Below are positions 52,385-63,796 of a DNA stretch of 64,000 bases, piece by piece. This DNA is from Ditylenchus dipsaci (lineage: Eukaryota; Nematoda; Chromadorea; Rhabditida; Anguinidae). Under the pieces are notes generated by a model. That model made no database searches, was not told the DNA's origin, and was given only the letters and a program-made list of their open reading frames with translations. The translations under genes and the position numbers were made by a program. The first letter of the stretch is position 1; every line of letters begins with the position of its first letter. Location: assembly GCA_004194705.1 (NCBI GenBank), contig SADC01000254.1, positions 49,699-113,698 on the forward strand, written 5' to 3'.

Positions 52385-52753
52385 TTAAAAATTTGGACCC
52401 TAGTAGCGAATAACCATCCCCCCCCGCCAAATTTTCTGACCTAAAAAGTTAATTTTTGGAAAAAAAACATTTTTGACCAAAATTTGACTTTTTGTCTTGG
52501 GGGACCAAGGTATTCTACCTCGTTTTGTCACTGGAGCTAGGCAAAAAAGTCTCCATATGCATTTTATGATCAAGAGTCCTGCTCGGAATTATGTCTAAGG
52601 TAAGTGAGTGCGCGCATCTCTAACCAACCAAGCCCCCTGCGCCCCAAAGGGGCGTTTTTTTTGCGAAATGTTTTTTTTCCAAAAATTAACTTTTTAGGTC
52701 AGAAAATTTGGCGGGGGGGGGGTGGATATTCGCTACTAGGGTCCAAATTTTTG
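52385..52753. mobile_element. GGACCCTAGTAGCGAAT-ended element
   Basis: Inverted ends with TTTGGACCCTAGTAGCGAAT and ATTCGCTACTAGGGTCC, each followed by a poly(C)/(G) run and AAATTTTCTGACCTAAAAAG. Single ends recur near 21590, 26145 and 53060. Confidence 0.7.
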
Positions 52754-53195
52754 AAGTGACTCTGGATGCATGAAAAAAAACATGCATACCAGAGTTTCTT
52801 TATGCGGTAGGCCCCAGCTAACAAAACTATGTTCAAATCCTATCTTTTTAGGACTCTAGGTACCATTTTCAGGTGGTTTACCTTGGTCCCCCAAGGCAAA
52901 AAGTCAAATTTTGGTCAAAAGTTTTTTTTCCCGAAAATCAACTTTTTAGGTCAGAAAATGACCGAAAACACCTTTTTTATCGTTTTCAGCGCATAAGAAT
53001 TACTTCGAAATGGTTAAAACCTGATTTTGAAAAAAAATTTGTTGGGAGGGGGGGGGTATTCGCTACTAGCGCCAAAATTTGAATCTCATATATTATTCAT
53101 TATAAATCCATCTCCCACACAGAAAAGTTTAGCAGCCGTGAAAACCGGCTAACTCGTCAGATATGTCAAGCTACGTTGGGCTCGACTAGGGTATA

Positions 53196-53614
53196 CCGTA
53201 TTTCCTTTATTAACTCAGCATGGGAGTTACTTTTCAACCTCTGAAAATCGGAAATTTCCGAGGACGATTTTGAGATTTTCGGGTACTAAACCAGTGTCTG
53301 AAAAGTGTAATTTGGTAAACTCGTGGTAACTAAGAAAATGCAAAAAAGAGATTTGCGAAATGTTGGCTCTAAGCTGATGGAAAAAGCTTTTCTCTACTGC
53401 AAAAATACTTTTTTTGCTGCAAATATTTTTGCTGCGAAAAAGACTTTTTCTTGCTACAAATAGAATTTTTTGCTGCAAAAAAATATTTTTAAAAAAATAT
53501 GATTTGCACCAAAAAAATCTTTTTGCAGCAGAGAAAAGCTTTTTCCTAGGCTGATATATAAGGTCTGTAGGGTGGGGAGTAATTAGAGCATGGGAATTAA
53601 TAAAAGAAATACTG
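53196..53614. mobile_element. CCGTATTT-family MITE with nested TGCTGCAAAAA element
   Basis: TA flanks; CCGTATTTCCTTTATTAACT and inverse. Interrupted at 53379-53546 by a small tandem-word MITE. Confidence 0.75.
53379..53546. mobile_element. tandem-ended MITE, word TTGCTGCAAAAATA
   Basis: Ends GGAAAAAGCTTTTCTCTRCTGC and inverse. Flanks TAAGCTGAT / TAGGCTGAT are a 9-bp duplication with one mismatch. Confidence 0.75.
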
Positions 53615-54124
53615 TAGTCAAAAGTTTATAAAAAGTTTATGCGACCCTTTGGGGCCGTAGGGGCTTGGGGCTTGGAGTTGAGATGCGCACACCCACATAC
53701 CTTAGACACAAATCACTAGAAGGTGAGTCGGAATGCATTCAAAAAGCATGCATACCAGAGTTTCTTTATGCGGTAGGCCACAGTAAACAAAACGATGTTC
53801 AAATTCAATCTTTTCAGGTCATCCAGGTACACTCTCCAGGTGGTTCACCTTGGTCCCCCAAGGCAAAAAGTCAAATTTTGGTCAAAATTTTTTTCGAAAT
53901 GTCTTTCCGCACCCTAAAAACATATTTTCGATTGCTTTCACGTCTAAAACTGCCTTAGAGGTGGTCAAAACCTTTTTTCGGCCAGGTACCGATAGTGTAA
54001 AAAAAATCTATAATATAACGAAAAAATTATTAACTATGGTTGTTTTATTGCCCGGTCAAATAAAAAAATCGGTCTATTAACCGTTGGTCAACCCTATTAT
54101 TAACATAATCAGCGTGGTCTCGTG

Positions 54125-54965
54125 CTGTTCCTGGTTCGATCCCAAAGATCGTAAGGATCACAATTTTCATTTTTTATAAAATTTTTATAAGTGGTAATTG
54201 AATCGTGGGCTCCTTTTTGTAACGGAAAAATTACGTCATTGTTGGAAATATAAATATATATATAAAAAATATTTTGGCTGAAATTGTTTTTACACACACA
54301 CTAAAACACTCTTTTCCTCGCCTAATTACCGATTCACACAAATAAATTTGTCAAACTTTTTATTCTCTGATCAGATATTTCCCGGCTCTGAAAATAGCAC
54401 TGATCAAAAATAGCTTGGAATAAAAAATTAAAATAGGGTAAAAAAATAATGGAAAAATCGACAAAATAGCTAAAAATTGTGAAAGACCAAAAGACCGAAC
54501 ATAAAAGTTGCGCATGCAACTGACCAGATCAAATTACAAACATTAATTAGCGCTAAACAATCGCTTCAGACACAAAAATCAATTATAAGCAACCATGTCC
54601 GGCTTACTCTTTTACACAAAAAGCTGAATAATATCGTCAGCGCAAACCGCTAGCAACAAGAAAAATATAATTAAAGACTTTCTAAAACCGGAAAATAACC
54701 AACTTTTAATCAATCACCATAGAGTGATATTAGTCAAACCTCTTAAGTTCGTTCCCGCACAGGGACCGACGCTTTTTTACCCCAGTTCCAGTTCTGTTCA
54801 GTAAGTCTAGTCTTATATGTCGCAAGTTTCCCAACAACGACGTGATTTATCCGTTACAAAAAGAAGCCCACGATTGAATGACCACTTATAAAAAATTTAT
54901 AAAAAATGATAATTGGGATTCTTACAATATTTGGGTCGAACCAGGAACCACACCCAACTTGCGCC
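54125..54965. mobile_element. inverted-repeat element with terminal tRNA-like segments
   Basis: Arms TTCCTGGTTCGATCCCAAAG and inverse (54940-54960). The arms continue through AAAAATTTTTATAAGTGG and GGGCTCCTTTTTGTAACGG. B box GGTTCGATCCC at 54133 on +. Confidence 0.7.
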
Positions 54966-55191
54966 CGTACTAACTTGCGCCGGTTAGTATTGGCTAGGCC
55001 CTGAGCCTAAGCCTACGGGCCTAAGCCTAAATTATTAGGTGGGGTATATTCCAGTAGCGTTTTTTTGGAAGGGGTATATTCCAGTAGCGCCAAAGAACTC
55101 AATTGAGGTCTTCCTAAGATGATAACATACCCAGAAATTGGCCTAAAATTCATAATAAAAAAATGACTTTGAGAATAAAATTTTATGGGGG

Positions 55192-55410
55192 ATGGTACTA
55201 GCGGTACTAGCGCCTAATTTAGCAAGTCAAGAAAGTGGACTGATCCACAGCAGCAAAATTATCGACATGGAGAGAAAACAAATAGCTCTGATGCGTGCCT
55301 CCTGGCTCCCTGTAAAACCACAGTCAATGAGGGAGTTGCTCAAAAAGAGGGAGAAGAGGGATGACCCATCCTCATTCAAACAAAAGACGGCAGGAAATGG
55401 GAAGAAGTGA
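55192..55410 (+). other. possible coding fragment
   Basis: A plus-strand frame with coding-like Lys/Arg/Glu composition (MRELLKKREKRDDPSSFKQK) follows a TAATTTAG acceptor-like site and ends at a TGA. No homologue recognised and no partner exon found. Confidence 0.3.
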
Positions 55411-55778
55411 CTTGGTGAAGAAGAGTTCCTGGGAAAGAGGTGCTGAGAAGTCTGTTCTTCTGTTACGCACAAGTGACTTCCTGCTCTCCAAAACACTGCA
55501 GATCCCCCCCCCCTTCTCACCTCAACCGCAACTTACAGCTGGTTTATATCTGCTAAAAAACACAAATAGCGCATATACTTGACTTCACAAGATTGGTTAG
55601 TAGAGAAAGTGTAGAGAAACATTTATTGACAAAAGCTACATTATTGCCTTGGGGTGGGGAACCGGACACTTCTGTCCCGACCACTTCTGTCCAGACCATT
55701 TCTGTCCCATTTACAAATTTAATAATATTTTTGACGTGGAAACACCCTGATAGACTAAAAGAATAGGATTTGAACATA

Positions 55779-55933
55779 CCGTATTTTCTCTATTAATGAA
55801 CCCCTCTCTAATAATGAACCCCCTCGATTTTTTACTAGGATTTCAGAGTTAGGGCCATTTTTGATTTACAATTTCAACATTTTTGAAGGGTTGAAAAATA
55901 ATGAACCCGGATGCATTAATAGAGAAAATACGG
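55779..55933. mobile_element. CCGTATTT-family MITE (AATGAACCCC word)
   Basis: TA flanks, perfect CCGTATTTTCTCTATTAATG and inverted end; word TAATGAACCCC repeated. Eleven bases from the next copy. Confidence 0.88.
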
Positions 55934-55944
55934 TAGTTTTGTTA

Positions 55945-56207
55945 CCGTATTTTCTCTATCAATTAGCCCCTCTCTAATAATTACCCCCTCTCTATTAATT
56001 ACCCCCATAGGCACCCTGTATCTCAGCTCAAAAAAAATATTTTGCAGATCTGTTTTTTGCGTTTTCTTAATCACCACGAACTTAGTTGATTCCACTTTTT
56101 AAAATTCGTTTGAGCACCCGAAAATCTCAAAATCAAAATAATTTTTTTTCGATTTTTCAAGGGTTCAAAAATAATTACCCCCGGGGTAATTAATAGAGAA
56201 AATACGG
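55945..56207. mobile_element. CCGTATTT-family MITE (AATTACCCC word), near-identical type to 1981-2240
   Basis: TA flanks; CCGTATTTTCTCTATCAATT and inverse. The interior (AGGCACCCTGTATCTCAGCT) is an inverted match to 1981-2240, so these two are the same subfamily. Confidence 0.88.
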
Positions 56208-56684
56208 TAACTGGGATCTACCTAGAGTTGGCCAATGAAAAAGTGGCTGTACTTCATTTGGTAAGGCGCCATTTCGTAACAGCTTTATTTGGTAACGGGC
56301 TGATTTCGTAAGAAATGGTTTTGTAACGCGAGATTTCGTAACAAATTTTTTCGTAATGCAAGATTTCGTAACAAACATTTTCGTAACAGTGATACTAAGG
56401 CTTTACCCAATATAATTCAATCTAATTCAAAACTTTTTTCAAACAACAGAAGCGACCAAGGCAGTTTTTTTTAGTTTTTTCGAAATTTTTAGATTGTGTC
56501 TGAGCCATCCCAAATTACTTAAGCCATCCGTAATTTACCCCAAACCATCCCAAATTGCTGAAACCACCCCAAATCATCCCAAATCATCCAAAGCATCTAA
56601 AAGCACCTTATGCTCTCCGAACCCCATTAAGCACCTAGTGACCAGGACCATGAATCGAGGTCGTCAATTCGGGACTGATTGCAC

Positions 56685-56755
56685 CCAGAGGGGTTCGAAC
56701 CAGCAACCTTGGTGATGAGTATATGGACCTCTACACCACTCAAACACTCAAAATT
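56685..56755 (-). repeat. tRNA-derived segment with A- and B-box-like motifs
   Basis: On the minus strand, GAGTGGTGTAGAGG resembles a pol III A box / D arm and GGTTCGAACCC a B box / T arm, about 35 nt apart, ending CTGGGTGCA. The cloverleaf is imperfect, so it is a tRNA relic, not a gene. Confidence 0.55.
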
Positions 56756-57263
56756 ATAATAAAATCAAAAGTATGCGCCCAGGTGGATTCGAACAAACGT
56801 CCTCTACATAACCCGTCAGAATCGCTTAGAACTCCATTAAGCGTGACCAAATCAAAACCAAGTCGTCCACTTGGATCAAAAAAATTTGACGTTTTCGGGT
56901 TTTAAAATAACTTTTCTGTACTAATTCGAGCATGTTGAAGATGGTTTGACAGTGGTGAAATCACGTTTTATCAAGAAATTTTTGAGTTATTATAAATTTT
57001 GATTTTGATAAATCAAGAATTTAAGATAACTAAAAATTTCTTGATAAAACGTAATTTTACCACTGTCAAACCATCTTCAGCATGCTTAAGTTGGCGCAGA
57101 AAAATTGTTTTGGAACCCGAAAACGTAAAAAATAATTTTTGATCCAAGTGGACGACCACTTGGTTTGGTCACTCTGGATGGAGTTCTGAGCGATTCTAAG
57201 GGTGATGTAGAGGTTGCTGGTTCGAATCCATTTGGGCGCATTCCTTATTTTGATATAATTTAC

Positions 57264-57464
57264 TGTTGAGTCTTAGCGGAAAGGAAGGAGCGAGATTGAA
57301 CACAGCAGGAGAGAGAAGAGAGCGAGAGAGAGAGACAACTAGCTTTATTCTTTATTCCACACAAGACTGATCTGAACACAGACGTTCAGATCCTTATATA
57401 CTCTTTCACACAACAATATGTATGAATCGTCGTAGAACAACAGACGATTTATACCGAGGACACA
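57264..57464 (-). mobile_element. solo LTR related to the 15-kb LTR
   Basis: On the minus strand TGTGTCCTC...CAACA, with AGTATATAAGG and AATAAAG motifs and a TCTGAACGTCTGTGTTCAGA stretch shared with 15085-15247. No internal coding region follows, as expected for a solo LTR. Confidence 0.78.
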
Positions 57465-59569
57465 AAATTTACCATAATTTCAGATATAAAAGCAAGCGTT
57501 TGACTTGTCAGGTCATTTGGGTGAATATATCCCTACTCTGGAGTTACCTGGATATCAACCTGTTCAGGTGGTAGCCAACCCAGGTTTGGGGTTGGGTAGG
57601 TAAAATCGCACTTTTGGTATTAATAAGCCCAATTGCTCACAAATTTTTTAGTTTGGAAAAATGGATTTTTTATTCAAATTACCTTTTTTATTTTTAAGCC
57701 ATCCACCTGACCAGGTAGTACCTTGAAGTTGGAGTGTGTAAAATCGCAATTTCGGACTTAGTAAACTCAATTCCTCACTCAATTTTAAGTTAGAAAAAAT
57801 GGTTTATTTTTTATTTTCAAGAAATTTCAACTGTTTAGGCCATCCAGGTGGATATCCACCTGACCAGGAAGTACTCACTGCACGTTTTGGGGTTTGTGCG
57901 GGTGAAATATTGATTTTGGTCCTAACAAACCTAATTCCCAACACAATTTTAAGTTAGAAAAATGGGTTATTTTTCATTTTTAAGAAATTTTTATTTTTCA
58001 GTTTTGGGTTTGGTTTGGGGCTATTAAGGCAGTTTGAGAGTATTTTGATTGGTTTGCGATGGTTTCGAGTGGTTTGGACACAAAATAAAGACTTAAACCT
58101 AAAAAGACTGCCTTGGTCCCCCCTGTTGTTTGAAATAATTGTAAATTAGATCAATTTAAATTAGGTAGTAGCCTTGAAATCACTGTTACGAAAAAATTTG
58201 TTACGAAATCTCGCTGTTACGAAAAAATTGTTACGAAACGAATCTGTTACGAAAACTTGCGTTACGAAAAAAATGTTACGAAATGGAGCTGTTACGAAAG
58301 AAAGCCGTTACCAAATGAAGCTTTTACAAAATGGCGCGTTACCAAATGAGGTACAGCCGAAAAAATTCTCGAGAAATTTCTCGGTTTTTTTGAGAAAAAT
58401 CTAAATTTTGCTCGACCGTATGAAAATGGAGCAAAATCTTTTTTGACGCGCACTCGAATATGGTTTGCAGCGGCGTAGCTGCAATGTATAATTTCGTTGT
58501 TGTCAAGGAAATTCACCAAATTGTCACCGGATTCACATTCAGCGTAATCGATTTGCTTATAAAACTTTCTTTTGAATATCAAACTCACTGTCAAATTTCA
58601 AATTCCGCTCAAGACAATAGATATTTTAATATGACAAATTACCTTTTATGGATAATTATTGTGTTGAGAGAAATTCAGAATCAGAGGTTGATATTCAAAG
58701 GGCAGTTTTACAAAGAAATTGACTACGCTGAACATAAATTCAGCAACTAATAATGCGCTAACTAGTGTTTTGACCTTTGAAGTAATGACTATACTCGCTT
58801 ACTGGAAAAAAAGATTTGACGCTACGCGTTTATACCCCTTCCGAAAAAGCTACTCGGTTTTACTCCTCCCAATAATTTTTTAAGGGTATCTAAAACCATA
58901 CTTTTTAATATAAAAAAAGCTGGTATTAGTAATGGTTTGGCCCTGAGACTAAGCCTAAGGGCTAATCCTAATTCCTAAGCCTAAAAATTATTGGGAGGGG
59001 TAAAACCGAGTAGCGCCAAAGATTTTGCTCGATTTTGCTCGGTTTTCGAGAATTGCAGGGGGCTTGAGAGTTAGAGATGCACGTACCTTGATCATAAAAT
59101 GCATATATAGACTCTTTTTGCCTAGCTCCAGTGACCAAAACGGGGCAGAATACTCTAACATAGGGGGGGGTAACATAGGGGTTTACCTTGGGCAGAAAGT
59201 CGAGATTTTGGGGCATTGGTCCACTAATGTCCGTAGTAAGTACCGGTGGAACAAGCGGCAGATGAGGAATGTTAGTCCGCATAAATAAACGTCTCTAAAT
59301 TTTGAAAAATTTACTTGTTCCTCGTGAAATTTAGAAATAGGACAGAAGTGGTTGGAACAGAAATTGTCGAGAGAGAAGTGGTTGGGACAGAAATGGTCTG
59401 GACAGAAGTGTCATGTACCCTTGAAGTGGTGGGGTACCCGGGTGAACTAATCTAAAAGCTCAAACTCGATTCGGCGTCATTTTTTCGACTGCTCACTCGG
59501 AAATGGCTCCAACTTTTATATAATTAATGATCTTCATAAAGCCAATAAAAATTTTTTGCTTTACTGATG

Positions 59570-60161
59570 GGACAATACTTTTTCTCCGCCTAATTTAATT
59601 CTTTTTCCGCCTAATTAACTCTTTTTCCGCCTAATTTTGATTCTCGACACGAAATCAACCATTTTAAAAATTTTTGCATGAAATTCAGGGGTGGGCAAAG
59701 ACCAGATGGCTGGAGACCCACTCCGGAATGGCCAAAAGGCCAAAATTATTGGTTTTTTGGGGTTTACTAAAGGGGAGTAAACTTTTTGAGAAAATCGATT
59801 TCGCGAATCAGATTTCGGGTCCGATGGGCTTAATCGCTCAGAATTCCAGGTTTATGGTGGTTTCGAGTGGTTCAGGGTGGAGTTGTGGGCGACTAAGCCG
59901 ATCGGACCCGAAATCTGATCCGCTCAATCGATTTTTCTCAAAAAGTTTACTCCCCCTTTAGTAAACCCCCAAAAAACCAATAATTTTGCCTTTTGGCCAT
60001 ACCGGAGTGGGTCTCCAGCCCTCTGGTCTTCGCCCACCCCTGAATTTCACACAAAAATTTTTTAAAATGGTTGATTTCGTGTCGAGAATCAAAATTAGGC
60101 GGAAAAAAGAGTAAATTAGGCGGAAAAAGAAGTAAATTAGGCGGAGAAAAAAGTATTGTCC
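59570..60161. mobile_element. tandem-ended fold-back element, word TTTTTCCGCCTAATT
   Basis: TSD TTACTGATG at 59561-59569 and 60162-60170. Ends GGACAATACTTTTTCTCCGC and inverse. Three word copies at each end, then long arms (GGGTGGGCAAAGACCAGA) meeting at a GGTGGTTTCGAGTGG centre. Confidence 0.9.
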
Positions 60162-60979
60162 TTACTGATGAGTAATCAAAATTTTCTTGAAAGTCATCAA
60201 ACGTCGCAGTTAAAAAAATAAAAATAAAGACCCTCCTATGTAGCATAGTCAAAAATAAAGTTTTCAAATCCCTTACAAGAGGAAACCCCTTCAAAAGCGG
60301 CTTGGGAGTTAAAGATGCGCGCTCACACATACCTTAGACATGATTCCGAGTAAGACTGATCTCCAATAAATTCAAATAGAAGCTCTTTTTGCAAAGCTAA
60401 ATGACCAGAATGGGGTAAAATACCAAAAATGACCAAAAACCATAGGGGGTGGTTTTTTGGGTTTACAAAGGTAAACCCAAAAATAAAATTTTTTTTAATG
60501 TCCTTCCCACACTTTTTTGGCGTTTCTATCGTTTTTAGAATCTAAAACATGCTTACCCCTTAAAAACAAGATTTTGGCTCTGGCCAAATAGCAGTCTTTT
60601 CAAAATGACAATGAGAATAGTCATTTTGTCAGATGACAATTGTCATTCTGATAAGGAATTGTCATTTCATGAATCAGATTCACAATTGTCATCTGACAAA
60701 ACGACAATTTCCATTGTCATTTTGCAAACACTGCCAAATAGTGTTCTCCTGCCGAAATACCGTATTTCCTCTAATAGCTCCATATGTGGAGTTATTTTTC
60801 AAACTTGCTCTAGGGTGTGGAGTTATTAGAGCATGTGGAGTTAATGGAGCATGTGGGCTTATACTCTAATCCTTCGACGCTGAATGCGCTGACAAAATTT
60901 TTACGTAAATATTTTTGTGAAATCTTATAGCCATTGTGTAGCAATAAATAGGTAGGTGTGCACTAATTTTTTTCAAATA

Positions 60980-61234
60980 CCGTATTTCCTCTAATTGCCG
61001 CCCCCCCCCCCTCTCCAATTACCGCCACCCCCTAACTTCAAGTGGTCTAAAATTTATGTTTTTGTTTACTGTTTGAGCTGTCTAAAAAGTGCCTGCGAGG
61101 ATTTTAAAAATCTAACAGGCACCTTTTACACAGCTCAAACAGTAAATAAAATCACGAGTTTTGAGCCACTTAAAGTTTGAAAAAATTACATGCTTCTAAT
61201 TGACGCCCTGGGGCGGCAATTAGAAGATATACGG
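60980..61234. mobile_element. CCGTATTT-family MITE (AATTGCCGCCCC word)
   Basis: TA flanks; ends CCGTATTTCCTCTAATTGCC and GGCAATTAGAAGATATACGG. A CAGCTCAAACAGTAAAT hairpin fills the centre. Confidence 0.82.
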
Positions 61235-61365
61235 TACTCAAATTCGAAATGCGGGATTTATTACGAAAGGTAACATAACATGCTGGATTTACGAGCAAAC
61301 AAAAGATGCTGAATTTAAAATCAAAAAGCATGAAACTGAGGGTTAGGCGCCTTCAGTTCATCGGT

Positions 61366-61720
61366 TCAATCAACTTCCAGAGATTCTTCGAAGAGAAGAG
61401 ATTCACCGCTTAGATAACCATTTTCATCGTCCTGATTTGCGTCGATTTCTTCAGCATCGTTCCTTGGCTGTCGAAATGAGTCTCGCGCATTCATAAGCTC
61501 ATAGAATCCATCCGAAATATCCTTGTGTTCTTTAAAGCAATAAACTTGATTGTCTTAATATACTTAAATAGACATCTATAGCAAGCGCTTTCGGATTCCC
61601 ACTAGTGTGAACTCCTTCTGAGCATCGTTAATCCTCCACCTGTCATATTTTTGTCAATTTTGCTTTGAAAGGTTCATTCCACCTGACATCGGGCGCCTAA
61701 TCGATTAAAATTTAATTGTT
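61366..61720 (-). pseudogene. possible pogo/Tigger-type transposase C-terminal remnant
   Basis: Two coding-like pieces: about 61650-61590 (KYDRWRINDAQKEFTLVG) and 61529-61366 (KEHKDISDGFYELMNARDSF, ending at a TGA). The first resembles the conserved stretch before the C-terminus of pogo-like DDE transposases. The second is acidic. Assignment is tentative. Confidence 0.35.
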
Positions 61721-62869
61721 CTCAAAAGATAAGATGCAAACCTGAATATATTCGCGGCAAGGCAAAACGCTCGAAATTCAAAATTTTGAAAGCACTGGAC
61801 AAAGTCACATTATGGGTGTGGAGTTATTAGAGCATGTGGAGTTAATAGGGCATGTGGAGCAATTAGAGGAAATACGGTAATCGTGAAATAAAAAAAAACT
61901 AATCTTAAAAAGCGGGCAGGGGAAGCTTGAGGGAGAAGCCAAATTCAAATTGGGAAAAAACATTTGCAATATTCGGCAAATGTTTGCCGAATAAACCCCA
62001 AGCTTCTTTCCTCTCAGAAATGCAAAATGACTTTATATTGTAAAAAACGAAATATAGAATTTTTGTTGAATCATTAAATTTAATTATGTAAGAAATTCTT
62101 ACTAAGAGTCATAAAAAAATATAAACAAAAAAAATGTGCGGTAATAAGGGTTAAATTTTTTATGGATTTCTCCCATTTTTTCGAAGAGATATGCACAGTG
62201 ATTGCAACCATTTGCGTAGCCTTTCCCAGAGAATAATAATATGTGCAATGAAACGGTCTAAATGGCTTTGCCTCCCTTCCATTTAGGGATTGCAAAAAGG
62301 GAAGTTATGAGAACGGATCTCACACACCCCGAATTATTAGTAATCCAATTAAAATTGTATTGCTATAAAACTTACAAATCCTCCTTTTTGCTCCAATGGG
62401 AAAATTTCGGTGGCTTTGATCAATTTATGTGAATAGAGAAGTATAGGCTGCGAAATTTATAAATCAACAGTCAAAATTTTCTAAATAAAGACTTCAAAGC
62501 GAAAACAGATTTCAAGGGTCACGTCATGCAAAAAAAAAGAACTTCTAATTTTGCCTCGAATACCTGTTGATTTTTATTGCAAAATTAATTTACTGGCCTA
62601 TCCTGCGTCTGGGGGACGGACAAAAATTTCGTCGCGACCAAAATTTCGTTGTATATTTTGTTTTAATGAGACCTAAAAAGTTACCTACCACTAATTGCCA
62701 CTGGGCTACTCGTAAATCGTCAAAGTCTAAGGAAGTTTACTGCTTAACCAGTAGAACAGAAAGAACCTAGTGGAAATCAACTATTTTTCCAGTAAATTCA
62801 AAAGAATAAAGTGGTAAGGGTTGTACTGGATAAAAAAAACTTTCTGGCGTTTTATTGTATTTAATTTAG

Positions 62870-63219
62870 GGCGGTAGGACGAAAAGCCACTTTCTGACTT
62901 TTTGAAGCCAGGAAAAGCCAGGAAAAAAGCAACTTTTTCGCTTTTTGAACGCAATTTTGATACTTACTCAAACAATTGTTCACGGTGGTTACTCTAGCTG
63001 CGCCTTTTTACTCTAAAATTTTTAATTCCAAAATAAAGCGACTTTAATACAAGACAGCTCCAAAAAAAACTGCAAAATTGCCTATTCCAGGCTCATGCTA
63101 ATTCAGAATAACTTACTCGTATAAATTCAAAAGTGGTTTTTTGACCGTGGTCAAAAAGCCAAATTTGGCTTTATCGCCGTGGCGAAAAAAGGCAGAAAGG
63201 GGCTTTTCGTCCTACCGCC
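62870..63219. mobile_element. inverted-repeat MITE, GGCGGTAGGACGAAAAGCC ends
   Basis: Ends GGCGGTAGGACGAAAAGCC and GGCTTTTCGTCCTACCGCC (near), with AATTTA on both flanks as a partly preserved duplication. Words AGCCAGGAAAAGCC inside. Confidence 0.72.
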
Positions 63220-63431
63220 GAATTTAACTGTATTCTAGGCGGTCTGCACCACGTGGCAGTATCCACGTACTCAGGTGGTCCGATCCAGGCTGGAGCACAT
63301 TAGTACTCAGTGTTTGGATCATCCTTAGTACTTTTGCACCCTATCCTAGTGGTGTATTAACACTCCGCGGGTCATGCGGAGTAATTGCAGCTTTCAACTC
63401 AGAATTTCATGCTGCCACAAAATGTACAAAA

Positions 63432-63796
63432 TTAGTGTGCAAGTTGCAGCTCGAATTCCATAAACGCCTCTTTTCTCAGCAAACCCTTGTTCTTCGGACC
63501 ACTCTACTGAAACCTTTTTTTTCACTCATATTTTGCAGGGTTTTTCAAAACATCTCTGGATAACAATGGAAAATTTGTTTCAGAAGGGTGGTCCCGATGA
63601 GGAAAAGAACCTTTGATTTTCGAATTTGAATATTTATTGTCTTGACGGAATTCGAAATTTGACAGTGACTTCATAATTCAAGAGCGCTTTCATATGCACA
63701 TCGACCATGCTGAACATGAACCCGGTGTCAGAATGAATGCTTTGCTGAGGAAAAGAGGCATTTATGAAATTTGAGCTGCAACTTGCACACTGTAAA
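63432..63796. mobile_element. hairpin MITE, GTGCAAGTTGCAGCTC ends
   Basis: GTGTGCAAGTTGCAGCTCRA and the inverse, followed by CGCCTCTTTTCTCAGCAAA complementarity. Core is unique and non-coding. Confidence 0.7.

Larger units (their letters stand above)
56245..58358. mobile_element. large tandem-ended element, word CTGTTACGAAAAAATT
   Basis: TSD GAAAAAGT / GAAAAAAT (one mismatch) at 56237-56244 and 58359-58366. Ends GGCTGTACYTCATTTGGTAA. Each end carries about eight GTTACGAAA words. Inner arms include GACCAAGGCAGT and two inverted tRNA-like segments (56688 and 57219). It carries a solo LTR at 57264-57464. Confidence 0.9.
60760..61877. mobile_element. CCGTATTT-family copies (GTGGAGTTATTAGAGC word)
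   Basis: A left end at 60760 and a right end at 61877, both next to TA, share the word GTGGAGTTATTAGAGCAT. Between them lie another complete family member (60980-61234, GCCGCCCC word) and the fragment at 61366-61720. It may be one interrupted element or two broken ones. Confidence 0.55.
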
